Source: Mantamonas sphyraenae
Lineage: Eukaryota; CRuMs; Mantamonadidae
DNA: 64,000 nt
Direction: 5' to 3'
Assembly: GCA_026936335.1 (NCBI GenBank)
Contig: JAPMXV010000055.1
Span: 248,001-312,000 of the forward strand
Made by a program: the position numbers and the translations under genes. The number at the start of each line of letters is the position of its first letter. Position 1 is the first letter of the stretch. Below, in pieces: positions 21,740 to 32,442 of the stretch. The notes beneath the pieces are model-generated. The model did no database searches. It was not told the DNA's origin and was given only the letters and a program-made list of their open reading frames with translations.

Positions 21740-24700
21740 ATGGGGTTGGCCAAGCGACAGCAAACAGAGAACATGACGCATACCGAACCAAACAAACTCG
21801 AATTTCGCATCCCGAAAACACGTCCTCGGATGCTTTCTGTGGCACCGTTGCCTCCGCTGCGGCCCAAAGAGACCCATGCGCCCGAGCAACCGCACTCGGG
21901 CGAGCGAGGCATGTCGACATCGCAAGACAGCGGGTCGGACAGCGCCACGGCCAAGGACGAAAGTGTGTGGGTGTCGGGCCCTTCCTTCGTACGCCACCAG
22001 GAAGCCCACACGGGGAAAGACCTGCTCGAATCCTCGCATCTTCTTCGCGGCGTCTCAGCCGAGGAACTTCCCGAAGCCCACATGCGCACACACACAACAA
22101 CCTTCCACCCATGGACTCTACGTTTTGAAGACGTCGATCTCGTGGCCCCGTTTCTGGAAACCCGATTCGCTTCAGCGCAGCGCAACCGACGCAGTGGATT
22201 CGTTCTATTTGCGCTCACACTTCTGGCCCTCTCGTTGGCCCAAGCGAGGGTTCTTTACTTTGTGCCCTTTGACATCATCATTGCACTGGGCTTGAGCACA
22301 GGACTGTTCATCTGGCTGCCCATCCCATGGCTTCGTATGCGCGTGGGTGCCCTCAACGTCGAGCGGATTCTTCTGGCCGCGGCCGTTGCCATTGAAATTG
22401 GCGTTGCCGCCTCCATCGCCGCTGCAGTGGGCATCTCGTCCGATCAGAGTGTCGAACAAGACCTGTCTCTACTTGAGCTGAGCTCCATTGTACATTTCCT
22501 GGCACACCTGGTCACTCTGCTGGTGCTGCAGCCCCCCTTTCTGTACGCCGCTTGCACCGCCGCCTTTGGCACCGCCGTCTTCTGCGGCGTCACCTACTTC
22601 CGCTTCGCCTACTCAGGAGTCAATATGTGGAAAGTGACGTTTCTGACCCTCCTGTTTCCCATCACCGAGTTTCTGCTGCTGTGTGGGCCGGCCCACCGGC
22701 AGGAGTTGCTGCTGCGGCAACGCTTTGTGCTCCTGGCTGCCGTGATTTCCAAGCAGATGTCGCACCACCAGTTGCAACAGGGCATTGTGGCACTGACACG
22801 CAACATTGGACACGACGAGTTGTTGGGCAGTGAACGACATTTGGACGCAGGCGGCGGCGGGGGGGATTCAACGCGGACTTCGCTTGACGCGCAGCTGCCC
22901 AGCTACACCGTCCAACAACACACGACATCGTCGAGCAACAAGGACAAGGACATGATCCACCTACGCATGCACGCGTACGACTTGGTGACAGTTGTCCATG
23001 TGCGTATGCACGGTGTTCGCGAACAAGCCGAGCATCGAAGTGCAGCCGCCCTTTGCGCCCTGCTCAATCGCCTCCTGTTTGGTCTGGAAAATGTGTTCCA
23101 GCGCCATTCGCTGACCAAGATCCATTCCGACGGACCAACGGCTCTGTTTGCAGCCGGGGTGCCCTCGTTGACGGCAACGCACGCGGCGTCAGCCCTGGAT
23201 GCGTGTCTGCAGGCCCTGGCGTGGGTGGAACAGGACAAACTGTGTCAGGAAAACGAACTGGGTGTGTCGTTTGCAGTGGCATCGGGGCAGGTTTTGGGGG
23301 CGGTGATTGGCAACCAGGCGTTGCACTACGACCTGTGGGGAGGACCGGTAAATGTGGCAACCTCCATGGTCGTGCCTGCAAACACCCTCATGTGTGACCA
23401 CATGACACGTGTGCTCAGTGCCTGGCAGCAGGCTCAGGTTGAGTTGTATGGCGAGGCAAGCATGCTCGGTCTCAAGCGAAAAGCCAGGCGGAGGCTCTCC
23501 GCCATGGGCAAGGCTCGCAAACACACACAGAAGTATGTGTTTCACGAACGGCCTTGTCAGCGTATGGCGTCCACATCCACAACTGCAAGTCTGTTGCACA
23601 GGTCGAATGATGATGGAAGGGGTGCCACGACAAACGTGCCCGGAGTCGTCCGCAAACTGTCCCAGCACCCGGCCACAGGCGAGTTGGATGCTCGCAAGTC
23701 GCCAACCAGTGTGCGTCATCTTGTCACAGACCCTGCTGCCGGTGGTGCCGGTGGGCACATGTCCGGGGAAGCGGCATTGTCGTCCTCGTTGGCGACATCC
23801 ACCACCACCACAACATCAACGGCCGATCCCACAGGAAGACGAGGAGTTGCAACAGAGACCGCTGCTGCAGCATCCACATCATCGTCATCCGCACTGGCAG
23901 TTGCGGTGACACCTGCCACCGCATCAAGTACTGGATCGGAAGCGGACAGCATCAGCGTTCACGGGAACGAACACGGAGAACAGTTGTACGAAGTTCAGGA
24001 TGGCAATGGGTATGTTCGACAACAGCTGTCGCTAGTTCTGGCTGATCTGGAGGCTGCCTCGCGCTCCTCTGAATCGCTGCTGATTGCGGAGAAGCCATCG
24101 TCGAACAGCAGCAGCAGCAGCAGCAGCAGCAGTAGCAGCAGCAGCAGCAACAGCAGTAGCAGCAGCAGTAGCACCGGTGAATTTAGAGGTAGCAGCAATG
24201 GTCAGCAGGACAACCACATTCAGATCCGCGTGGAGCCGACGCAGACGCAGGTGGTTGTCAACGGGGACGGTGTGCACGGCCACGAGCATGGGCACGTGCA
24301 TGATCGACAGCATTACTTGCACCAGGAGGCCATCAGTGAAGAGGTGCGCCTGAAGATGATGGAGGCACTGCGACGACGTGTGGACTTGTACATCAGCGCG
24401 ACACAGCACGTGCCACCGTCGTCCACCTCTGTTTCCGGTGGCACAGGAGCAGCTTCACATGCTTCGTACACAGGCGGATCCGATCTATCCTGGCTCGTGG
24501 GTGGAGGCCTTTCTTCCTCCCAGCCGCCAGCGGTTGCAATGGAGTTTTCACAGATGTCGGATCAGGATTCACACAACGGCCACAGCCGCGTCACACAGCC
24601 GCGTCGCACCTCGTACCCATTCTACGAACCGTCCATTTCGGGGGAGGTGTTGGCGCAGCTTGTGCATTCCGCGGAGGTGGAGGCTGGCCTGGAACAGCCA

Positions 24701-27700
24701 ACAACCGCGGGCCAGCACGTTTCAAATACCCACGCAGCAGGAGCTCAGCATGGTGGTGACAACAATGCCCACAGCAACAGCACTGAGCCCCGGGGCATGG
24801 TCAAGAGTACGTCTGCACGATCAGACACAGAGTACACGGCGCCCGCGTATGCACGTCGAGGCAGGCGCAAGCGTTCCAACACGACTTCCATGTTTCCCAT
24901 TGCCGAGAATGGGTCGATGGCAATGCCGGCTGTATCAGACGATGACGGTATCAATACTCTGGTGCACCACAGCGAGGGCTCGGATCCCAGCCAGTCGCTG
25001 CGCACATCGCGTGGCATGTCGCGGTCGACTTCGCAGCGGTCGGATGCGACGGAGGATACGCTGATGGAACGACTGGGCATGCAGACTCTGGACTCGTTCC
25101 GGCTGGTGAACCATCCGGCGGTGCCTGCGCAGGGTGTGTTGCAGGTGGCTGCGTCGGCGTTGGCCGAGACCACCATGCAGACACACGCGGAACTGACCCA
25201 AGAGGCCATCCAAAGGTACACACACGAGTTTGTGCAGGTGTTGCGTGGGCATGGGATCAGCGAGAAAGCACCCATTGCCCAACAACTTGCCTGCGACAAG
25301 ACCTCGCTGCATCCCATCATCGTCAACAGCCGCAAAGAGCGTGCCATGCGCTCCAACATGGATGTACAGCGCCTTCAGCTGGGACTGCTGGTGTTTTACA
25401 TGTTTTGGGTCACTGTCAACACGGTGTACACGGGTCAGTACTTGTTCGCCCCCATTTCCGGCTGGTTCTACATCGGTTGGCTCAGTTTCTCCAACCAGAA
25501 GCTGATGGTGAACCATCCGCTTACCGTGCAGCTGCTGGTGTCGTCCATCCATGGCATCACCCTGCTCCTGTTTTGCGACTATGTGCAGGACTCCTTTGTC
25601 TCGCTGCACCACACCCTCATCTTCCTCCTCTTTGCCCAGTCGACTCACTTTGTCGGCGCCGTGCGTCTTCTGCCCTTCCTCCTGGCCTTCTACCTGGTGG
25701 CTGTGGTGTCATCCATGCGTGGCGCCCCACCTATTGTACTGGTACTTATCCCGACCGTGGCTGCCCTCATGCTGTCCCACAATTGGCACCAGCACAAGCG
25801 CTGGCGCATCAACTATCTGCTGTGGGGCGTGGGCATGGTGCTCAACACACACGTGCAACACTCGGTGAGACTCATCGATCGCCTTATGGCCTCGATCGTG
25901 CCTGGACCTCTGCACAACTACATGGGTGGCATTGTCTCCCACACAATGATCAAGGCCATGCACGCATGCACCCTCGAGCAACACCACACGGCAAACATGG
26001 TTGCCTTCCCAGAGACCTCTCCTCGCCACCGTTCCTACTTGCGTCTCTCACGTTCCCAGCCCTCGAGCGCAGGAAGTGCCATTGAGGGCGACATCCCTCC
26101 GTTTTCCCTTCAACAGGACAGCATGAGCAACAGCATGAGTAACAGCAGCAGCACAGCCAGCTTGATCACACCAACGGCGTCCGTTTCTGCTACCAGCAGC
26201 AGTGGAGGGGGAGGATCAGGCGCAGGAGGGAACAACACGGCGGCGAACAGCGAGACCAACGCAGGCAGTGCCTCATTCCAGGGACATACCACGCCCACAC
26301 GCACACGCCCGCCGTCGACAACGGCCACCATTCCCACGTCCCCTGTATCGGACTTGCAGCACGGTATGACGTTGACGTCAGAGAGCGGTACGGCTGCGGG
26401 CAGGGAATCGGCAAGCCCGCGGCGACTGCGCACGTCGTTGGGACTGATGTCTCCGCAACTGGGGCGCACGGACTCATCAGAATCGTTGTCTCGCGTGAGT
26501 GTGCCCACCGAGAGGGACCTGGACCTTGCGGACTATCGACACAAAATCAACACGGTGGTGAAGGATCGACGTTTGGATGGCGTAAGCCAACGCGATCCGA
26601 TTGCGGCCATGGATGGGATCAACACCACCTCGGGCGCACGTGACGAAGCTGTGATCACAGGCAAAGAGGATGCACGTCTGTGCATGTTCCGCGACGGCGT
26701 GGCCTTTATGCATGTGCAGATCTTGTGCCCGGCGAGCTTCACGCCCGATTTGCTGCCCACTGCCATGCGTCCGGGACCGAGAGATGCCGACGATCTGTCG
26801 CCTCGGCCTGGCAGCGACAGTGGCGTAGGCGCAGCCTCCCTCAGCAAGGATGACATTCCCACGCTGGAACAGCTGCACAGCGTACGCAAGGAACTCATTC
26901 GCCAGTCGTCGCAGGAGAAAGGCCGTTCCCTCAACGTTGCCCGCGGTCAGGATCAGAAGCATGTGGAGGAGGATGAAGAGGAGGGCGAAACGGACAGTGA
27001 GGAGGAGGCTGCGGTGGTGTCTGTTCCTGCACCACCGGCGCTGGTGGCAAGCAAGCCGTTGCCTACCCCAGCCAACCGCATCAACAACAGCCTGGTCTCC
27101 AAACCACCGCGTGCGCGCTCAACCATTGCAGATGCGCAAGACCGAAGAGGCAAACAGCAGCATGGCCGATCTGAGCGAATTGTTGGGGTTGGGCAGCGGC
27201 AACACCAGCAACGACGCGGAGGTTGACGACAGCACCGCCAATGCGACAACAACAGCAGCAGCAGCAGCAGACAACGAAACAAAGGACGAGGACAAAGTGG
27301 ATCATGTGGTGGATGCAAGCGGTGGCAAGGCAGCGGACAAAGGGCTTGGATTGGTGGCAACCGGATCCATGTCACCTCCACCTCAGCAGGAGAGCCGCCG
27401 TGGCTACAACGTCAAAGGCAGCAAGAGCCTAAACACATTGTATCCGGGTCGACGTCGCAAGTCACCCACGACACAGGGCGCTGCGTTTCCATCAACGTCA
27501 CTCACATCTGTTGCTTCCCTGAGTCGTTCCGGCACAGAGGATGGGGATGTCGCAGAGTACGAGGAACAGCCGGTGACCGTGGTTGTGGAGGAGCGAGCAC
27601 GCAAGTTGCACTCGCTCAAGGTGGATGTGTTGCACCTGCACGAGATCATGGCGCAGGCTCAGGAGGCGGTGGAGGCAGCGGGTGCTTATGTGCTCAAGGT

Positions 27701-28187
27701 ACGTGGCAGCTGCATGCTTGTGGGCTACGGTCTCTACGACGTGCGCAAGGCGCCCTGTCGCGACATGTTGGATCTGGCAGTGGAGCTGATGCAACTCATT
27801 CACGGCTCCCACGCTGTCGGACGCATTGCCCTGGGCTATGGCTGGGCCAAGGCCTTCATGGCCGGCTCAGTGCGTTGGCACCACGAGGTGATTGCTCCTG
27901 CGGTGGATCAGGTGCGTGAGCTGGTGGAGAACGAAGGCGTGGACGGCCACATTGTGGTCACCGCCGACGCGTACCACAACATGGACGTGGGCAAATCGAA
28001 AGTGTCGTCGCGTTCGCGTCGATTGAGTGCCTCGGGCTATGTCTCCCTAGCTCAGCTTCCGTTTGAGGAGGGCACCGAGTTGACACTGTGTGGGCGCAAG
28101 AACACACGCAGCTTCACCGGCAGCGTGCAAACTGTGGGTGAACACACGGTGGTGGGCCTTTCGCTGACCAATCTGCAAAAGGGTTGA
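21740..28187 (+). CDS. Transmembrane adenylyl-cyclase-like protein with two degenerate cyclase domains
   Basis: Start at ATG 21740; an in-frame ATG at 21617 is possible but leaves only 11 nt to the divergent TTLL9 start. About 2,119 aa. Order: N-tail; six-helix membrane block (residues ~153-325); class III cyclase homology domain C1 (~407-607); a ~600-residue low-complexity linker with a Ser run at 24105-24172; second six-helix block (~1210-1353); long linker; C2 domain (~1921-2118). This is the 6TM-C1-6TM-C2 plan of animal-type adenylyl cyclases. C1 keeps KIHSDG and the YDLWGGPVNVATS strand but lacks the first metal-binding Asp. C2 keeps the fold (LKVRGSCMLVGYGL, RIALGYGWAKAFMAGSV) but lacks the Asn and Arg that contact substrate. 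Catalysis therefore looks lost. The frame changes near 27131; an 88-nt intron 27044-27131 (phase 0, TTGCAG acceptor, weak GTGGCA donor) fits, or an indel. Confidence 0.78.
24105..24172. repeat. AGC/AGT repeat encoding poly-Ser
   Basis: A near-perfect AGC repeat inside the linker of the cyclase-like gene, encoding a run of about twenty Ser with single Asn interruptions. Confidence 0.9.
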
Positions 28188-28226
28188 TCAGATCGACGCA
28201 ATTCAATGAAAACTTGTCATGCATTG

Positions 28227-30727
28227 TCATTCATTGTCGTGTTGACTCGTCGTCGTCACATGGGTGTTGGACAGCCTCTTGCACGCGTAGACGCCGTCAA
28301 GGCGGAGGAGGCAAAGAAAGAGTGTGAGCGCAGCGTCCAGGGCGTTCATCTTGCAACTGAGCGAATCGAGGACATTGAAGGTGAGGGCGTGGTCGATAGA
28401 GTGCACCAAACCCATGGGCACGCCATGGATGACGAGAGGGGCCACCACAAGTGCCATGTCCGACTCTCCTTGACGGTGTGTCGAGGAGGGCCGTGAGCAC
28501 GTTCAGAGGACGAGTGCGCTTGTCACCCGCCGCCCTGGAGTGGGCCACGCAGCGGTAAAGCTGGAGAATGTAGTGTTGGAGGGCATGTGACAGCAAGCGC
28601 AAAGCGGCAGCGTGGTCCAGATCGCCGTTGACGACACAGGCGTGTGCATCCTGCTCCACAACCACCGCCATGCGTGCCTCTGCCGCTCCTCCACCAGGCA
28701 TCAGACAGACGTATCGTTGATCGATGGGATGGCGCAACCACGCGCCAATCTGACGGAAGCAGCGGCGTGAAGCGGCGCGGTAAGGGTCTCCGGAGGCTAG
28801 GTTGGGTGCACGCAGCTAACAGGGTGACATGGTGCTGGTACGCATCAAGGTGGGGTTGGAAACGTGCAGCGGGCACACGGTGGCTGGGATGCGCTTGGAT
28901 GTGCAGAAAGAGACGGTCGTGGAGCCTCAGTTGTTGCACTCTGGATGCGGCTGCAAGAGGCACTGTATACAGGTGGGTAAGGGTGTCCACGCGAGAGATG
29001 CAAGTGGAGCCTAATTGCACACAAAGAGCATCCATGTCCTCGTCAGGAACAAACTGGCAGGCCAGGATGCCGTGCTGGACACACAGCTGTCGCGCGTAGT
29101 CTCCGATTGCTTGAGTGGTCAGCACACAGCGGACGCCACGTGCACGTAGAATGGCAACGATGCGATCCAGACGTTTGTGTTGGTAGTCCACCAGTTTGGT
29201 GTACGAGGAAGCGGCGGCGGCGGAGGAAGAGGAGGATGAGGAGGAGGAAGGTGGAGTTAAGCTCCATGCGCACACTGTCTCCCTCGTCGATACCGCTTGT
29301 CCATTCCAGCTCCAAACGACACGTGAACAGGGCCATGCGTGCATTGTGCAGCTGAGTGGGCATGTGTTTGCTCAGAACAGGTCGTTCGCAGAGCCAGCCC
29401 TCCAACACTTGCGAGCGATCGAGCGGTGCACCAGGCACAAGCACCACTGCTTCGTCTCGCTCCAACGGTGTCAAGCACTGCGCCAAACTCAACGAACCGT
29501 GCGATTTGTCCACTGTGCGTCCAATGGCATCGCTCATGATGTCCACCAAGAACCCGCACACATTCTCTGCAAACTTGCCAGCAAGATTGCTCCTCAGCAG
29601 ATGACGAAGCAACGACAGGTGTTGGTGCCGAGGCGAATCCTCCTCGTTGGACGACGTAGACTTGGATGATGACGACGATGCTGATGCTGTGTGTGCAAGG
29701 TCTGCCAGCAGTGCTTGCACACTGCGGTTGTCTCGTTCCAGGGTCTGTGCATCTTTACACCACGCCTGGCAGCATGCAAGCATGTACTGCATCGCTTGCG
29801 TGTCTTCTGCGTGTTCCTCTGTGCACAGCGTGTGCATAGAGCGTGCAACGCGATACAAAGCCTTTACGTTTGGCTTGCCCAGGGCCTTTTGCATTTGCAT
29901 GGCTTCCCACGCAGCCACAAATGCGTCCCGTGGGCGTTGTAGAGCCAAAAGACACGCACTGGCATTGTTCCAACACGTGGCCATCAGCTCATTCGACTCT
30001 GGCGCCTCCCCGGCGTGGTCTGCAGCGGCCAAGGTGGCAATGCTGTCCAGATAGGCATCCACAGCCTCCTCATATTGCTTCATCTTAAATAAATTGTTGC
30101 CTCGCAACTTGTGCTTGGCTGCATCGTCTCGTGTGCTTTCCACAGAGGCGTCGAAACGTTGCTCGAGCGCATCCCAAAGCGTCCGGTTCTTGCCAGCAAT
30201 CCACGACGCTGTGGGTGCGTCTTGGTGCAAATCCACCGTCAATTCCATTGAATGAGACACATCTAGCATCTGTGGGAGCAGCTGGTTGGGCAGGTACTCG
30301 TCAAGCAGCCACTGGACGGCTGTGGGACGCAGGGGCTCGTCGCCTTCCGCTGCTGCTTGCACCATTGCGCACACAAGGATGCACACGGCCGAACATCCAT
30401 CGCCCATGGCTTTGAACTGGCCTTGCATGGAGTCTTGGAGCAGTTTGGCCACAGGGTGGCGCACTTGCAGGGCCTGAACCACTCGTTGTGCGTCGCTGGT
30501 GATGATGGCTTGGTTGTCGGGAGTCACAATCATGGCGTCACTGCCTGTGGAAAGAAAGCAGAATGCAAATGCACACAGGGGTCAGAACACATCGTGCAAG
30601 CGAGGATGGGGGTGCGCAAAATGCCAGACGTCGGGAACTCACTTCTCGGGCCGAAACAGGGGAGGACACATTGCTGCACTGCATCCAACACCTTGCGGAA
30701 TTCCCGCATGCCGAGCGTGGACGTCAT
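28227..30727 (-). CDS. BBS/MKKS-like group II chaperonin with inserted TPR domain (three frame breaks)
   Basis: Exon 1 is 30643-30727 and exon 2 begins at 30544; the junction gives CFGPRSSDAMIVTPDNQAIITSD, the CCT-type N-terminal equatorial pattern. RHPVAKLL and GDGCSAV follow. From ~169 to ~275 there is a TPR block (KLRGNNLFKMKQYEEAVDAY, WNNASACLL, KALYRVARS), then chaperonin sequence resumes: FAENVCGFLVDIM, LSKHMPTQLHNARMALFTCRLEL, a GIDDLA-like IGDYARQL, MPGGGAAEARMAV, and a C-terminal LSCKMNALDAAL. The catalytic ATPase GDGT is GDGC. MKKS/BBS10-type proteins help assemble the BBSome at the ciliary base. One extra base at each of ~29225-29258, ~28812-28820 and ~28450-28475 is needed to keep homology in frame; removal of all three gives ~799 aa. 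Either indel errors or an early pseudogene. The neighbouring cyclase-like gene ends 39 nt away, tail to tail. Confidence 0.68.
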
Positions 30728-30819
30728 GCTCAGCGCAGCGTGCAATGCAATTTTGAAAAGCGAGGGGTTTTTGTTGTGCGTGGCTTTTTGGTGGGTGTGA
30801 ACGCGCTAGGGAATTGCCT

Positions 30820-32229
30820 TCAGGAGCTACTGCTGCTGCTGCCCCCCTGTTCATCTTGCTCGTCCTTGTCAAAGTCCCACAGCTTGAGGTAGGCCGCAAA
30901 GAGCTGAAACTCGCGGCGATTGAGCGCCCCGCGCTGGTAGTTGTCACAGTCGCGTGCAAAGTTCTTCTTGTCGGCCACGCTATTTTCAAAGTTGTCGATA
31001 AACTGCTTGTGGGCCTCTTCGTTGATTTGGCTGTCGTAGCCACCGTTCTCGTTCTTGAACGCACTTTCAGCGCTGCGCAGCTTCTTGTCCAGCCAGCTCT
31101 CCAGGTAGCCGTCGATGGAGCTGATCTTGACCAAGCCATCGCTGCCTGCCAAATCACCAAACTTTTCCTGCACCACCTCGTTCTGGCTTTTGGTCACCTC
31201 GTCAACGCGGTAGATGCCAGCCCGGGTGTCCTCCACAACGACGTCGTAGGTGCCGTTGGGCTCCAGGCTGCGCCACGACACCTTGTGGTCCACAAACGGG
31301 ATTGTGCTCTCGTTGCCCTTGAGGGCAACAGCGCGCAGGTAGATGCCCGGCGTGAGCTCGGGAAGACGATCGTCCAACCAAGACAGGCTGCTTTGGTCGT
31401 CCTCGCCATTCACACGCTCCTCCACTGTCTTGTTGATCTCTGGATTGGTCAACTTGACCGAGAACACACTGTGTGTGGTTGTGTGTGTCAGCTGCGGCCG
31501 CGAGAGTGTGCTTTTGTCACTTTGCGCGCGTTGTGCTTTCCGCCCTTGCTCTCGCAAGCCTGTGCGCTGCCTGGCAAGCTGTGCGGCCTCGCTCGATGCA
31601 CCATGCGTCTGCCCTGCAACTTACTGCGATGCACGCCACTGATCCAGAACCTGGCGCAACTGCTTGAGCGCCTCGCCCTCGGTAAAGTCTGCGCCGACCT
31701 CCTTCAGCACAGAGCGCGCCTCGTCCTCGATGACGCTGAAGTAGGTGGCCACGTATTCGTCGATGGTCTGTGCACTCAGGGGCTGCTGGACATACTTCTG
31801 AACCTCGGCGGCACTGGGGTGGTCCACCACGGTGTGGCGGGGCTGTGTGAGTGCGCGCCAAAAGCGTGGGCAGTCGTCTCAGGTGGAAACTTACCTCTTT
31901 TCCGCGTAGTAGTCGCGCACCTTGTTGCTGAGCACCTCCAGGGCCTGCGAATACGAGATACCGTCTTCTCGGTTCACCTTGGCAAACACCGCCTTCTTTT
32001 CCTCCAGGGGCAGCACGGTGAACATGCTCTCGGCCAGCTCGCTCACGCGCTCGGCACTCAGGGGCTCGGGTCGAATGCTGCTCATAGGAGAGGGCGAAGG
32101 GATGCCCGTTGAAGTGGAGGAGCTGCTGCTGCCGCTGCTGCTGCTGCTTGCGTTTCCGCCCTTGTTTGGCGTCGACGTCGTCGATTCCTGCCTGCTGGAG
32201 TTCAGCGAGGTGTTTTCGTTGTCCGACAT
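30820..32229 (-). CDS. Conserved-looking three-exon protein of unknown family
   Basis: Exons 31895-32229, 31625-31813 and 30820-31468 join with consistent phases (donors GTAAGT, GTAAGT) to 390 aa. The N-terminal ~55 residues are Ser/Thr-rich and disordered. They are followed by a helical segment (LSAERVSELAESMFTVLPLEEKKAVFAKVN) and a second helical block ending in LRQVLDQW. The third exon contains SWLDDRLPELTPGIYLRAVALKGNES, a KVSWRSLEPNGTYDVVVEDTRAG strand-rich part, then helices. It ends in a Ser run after DKDEQDEQ. No transmembrane segment or known catalytic motif is seen. Clean splice phases and even composition argue it is a real gene; I do not recognise the family. Confidence 0.65.
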
Positions 32230-32442
32230 GGCTTGTGTGTGTCTTGATCCTGTGTGACGAGTGTTCCCTGTGCGACTAGATACTGTCTGCTCTCTCGTTT
32301 GTGTGTTTGTGTGTGTGTGTTTGTGTGCGCCTCTGTAGGTTTGCTCCAATTTCGAGGTGGAAAGTCCTGACAAGCGACGCTGTTCTTCGGTGTTGAGTTG
32401 GCGCGAGGCGCGTGTGCTGCCAACATCGGCGACCCAGTCATC
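32230..32442. promoter_or_regulatory. Divergent upstream region (orphan gene / WDR62)
   Basis: 213 nt between the two start codons. It holds a GT run (~32300-32325) and otherwise mixed sequence. It must carry the promoters of both genes. No recognisable motif. Confidence 0.4.
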
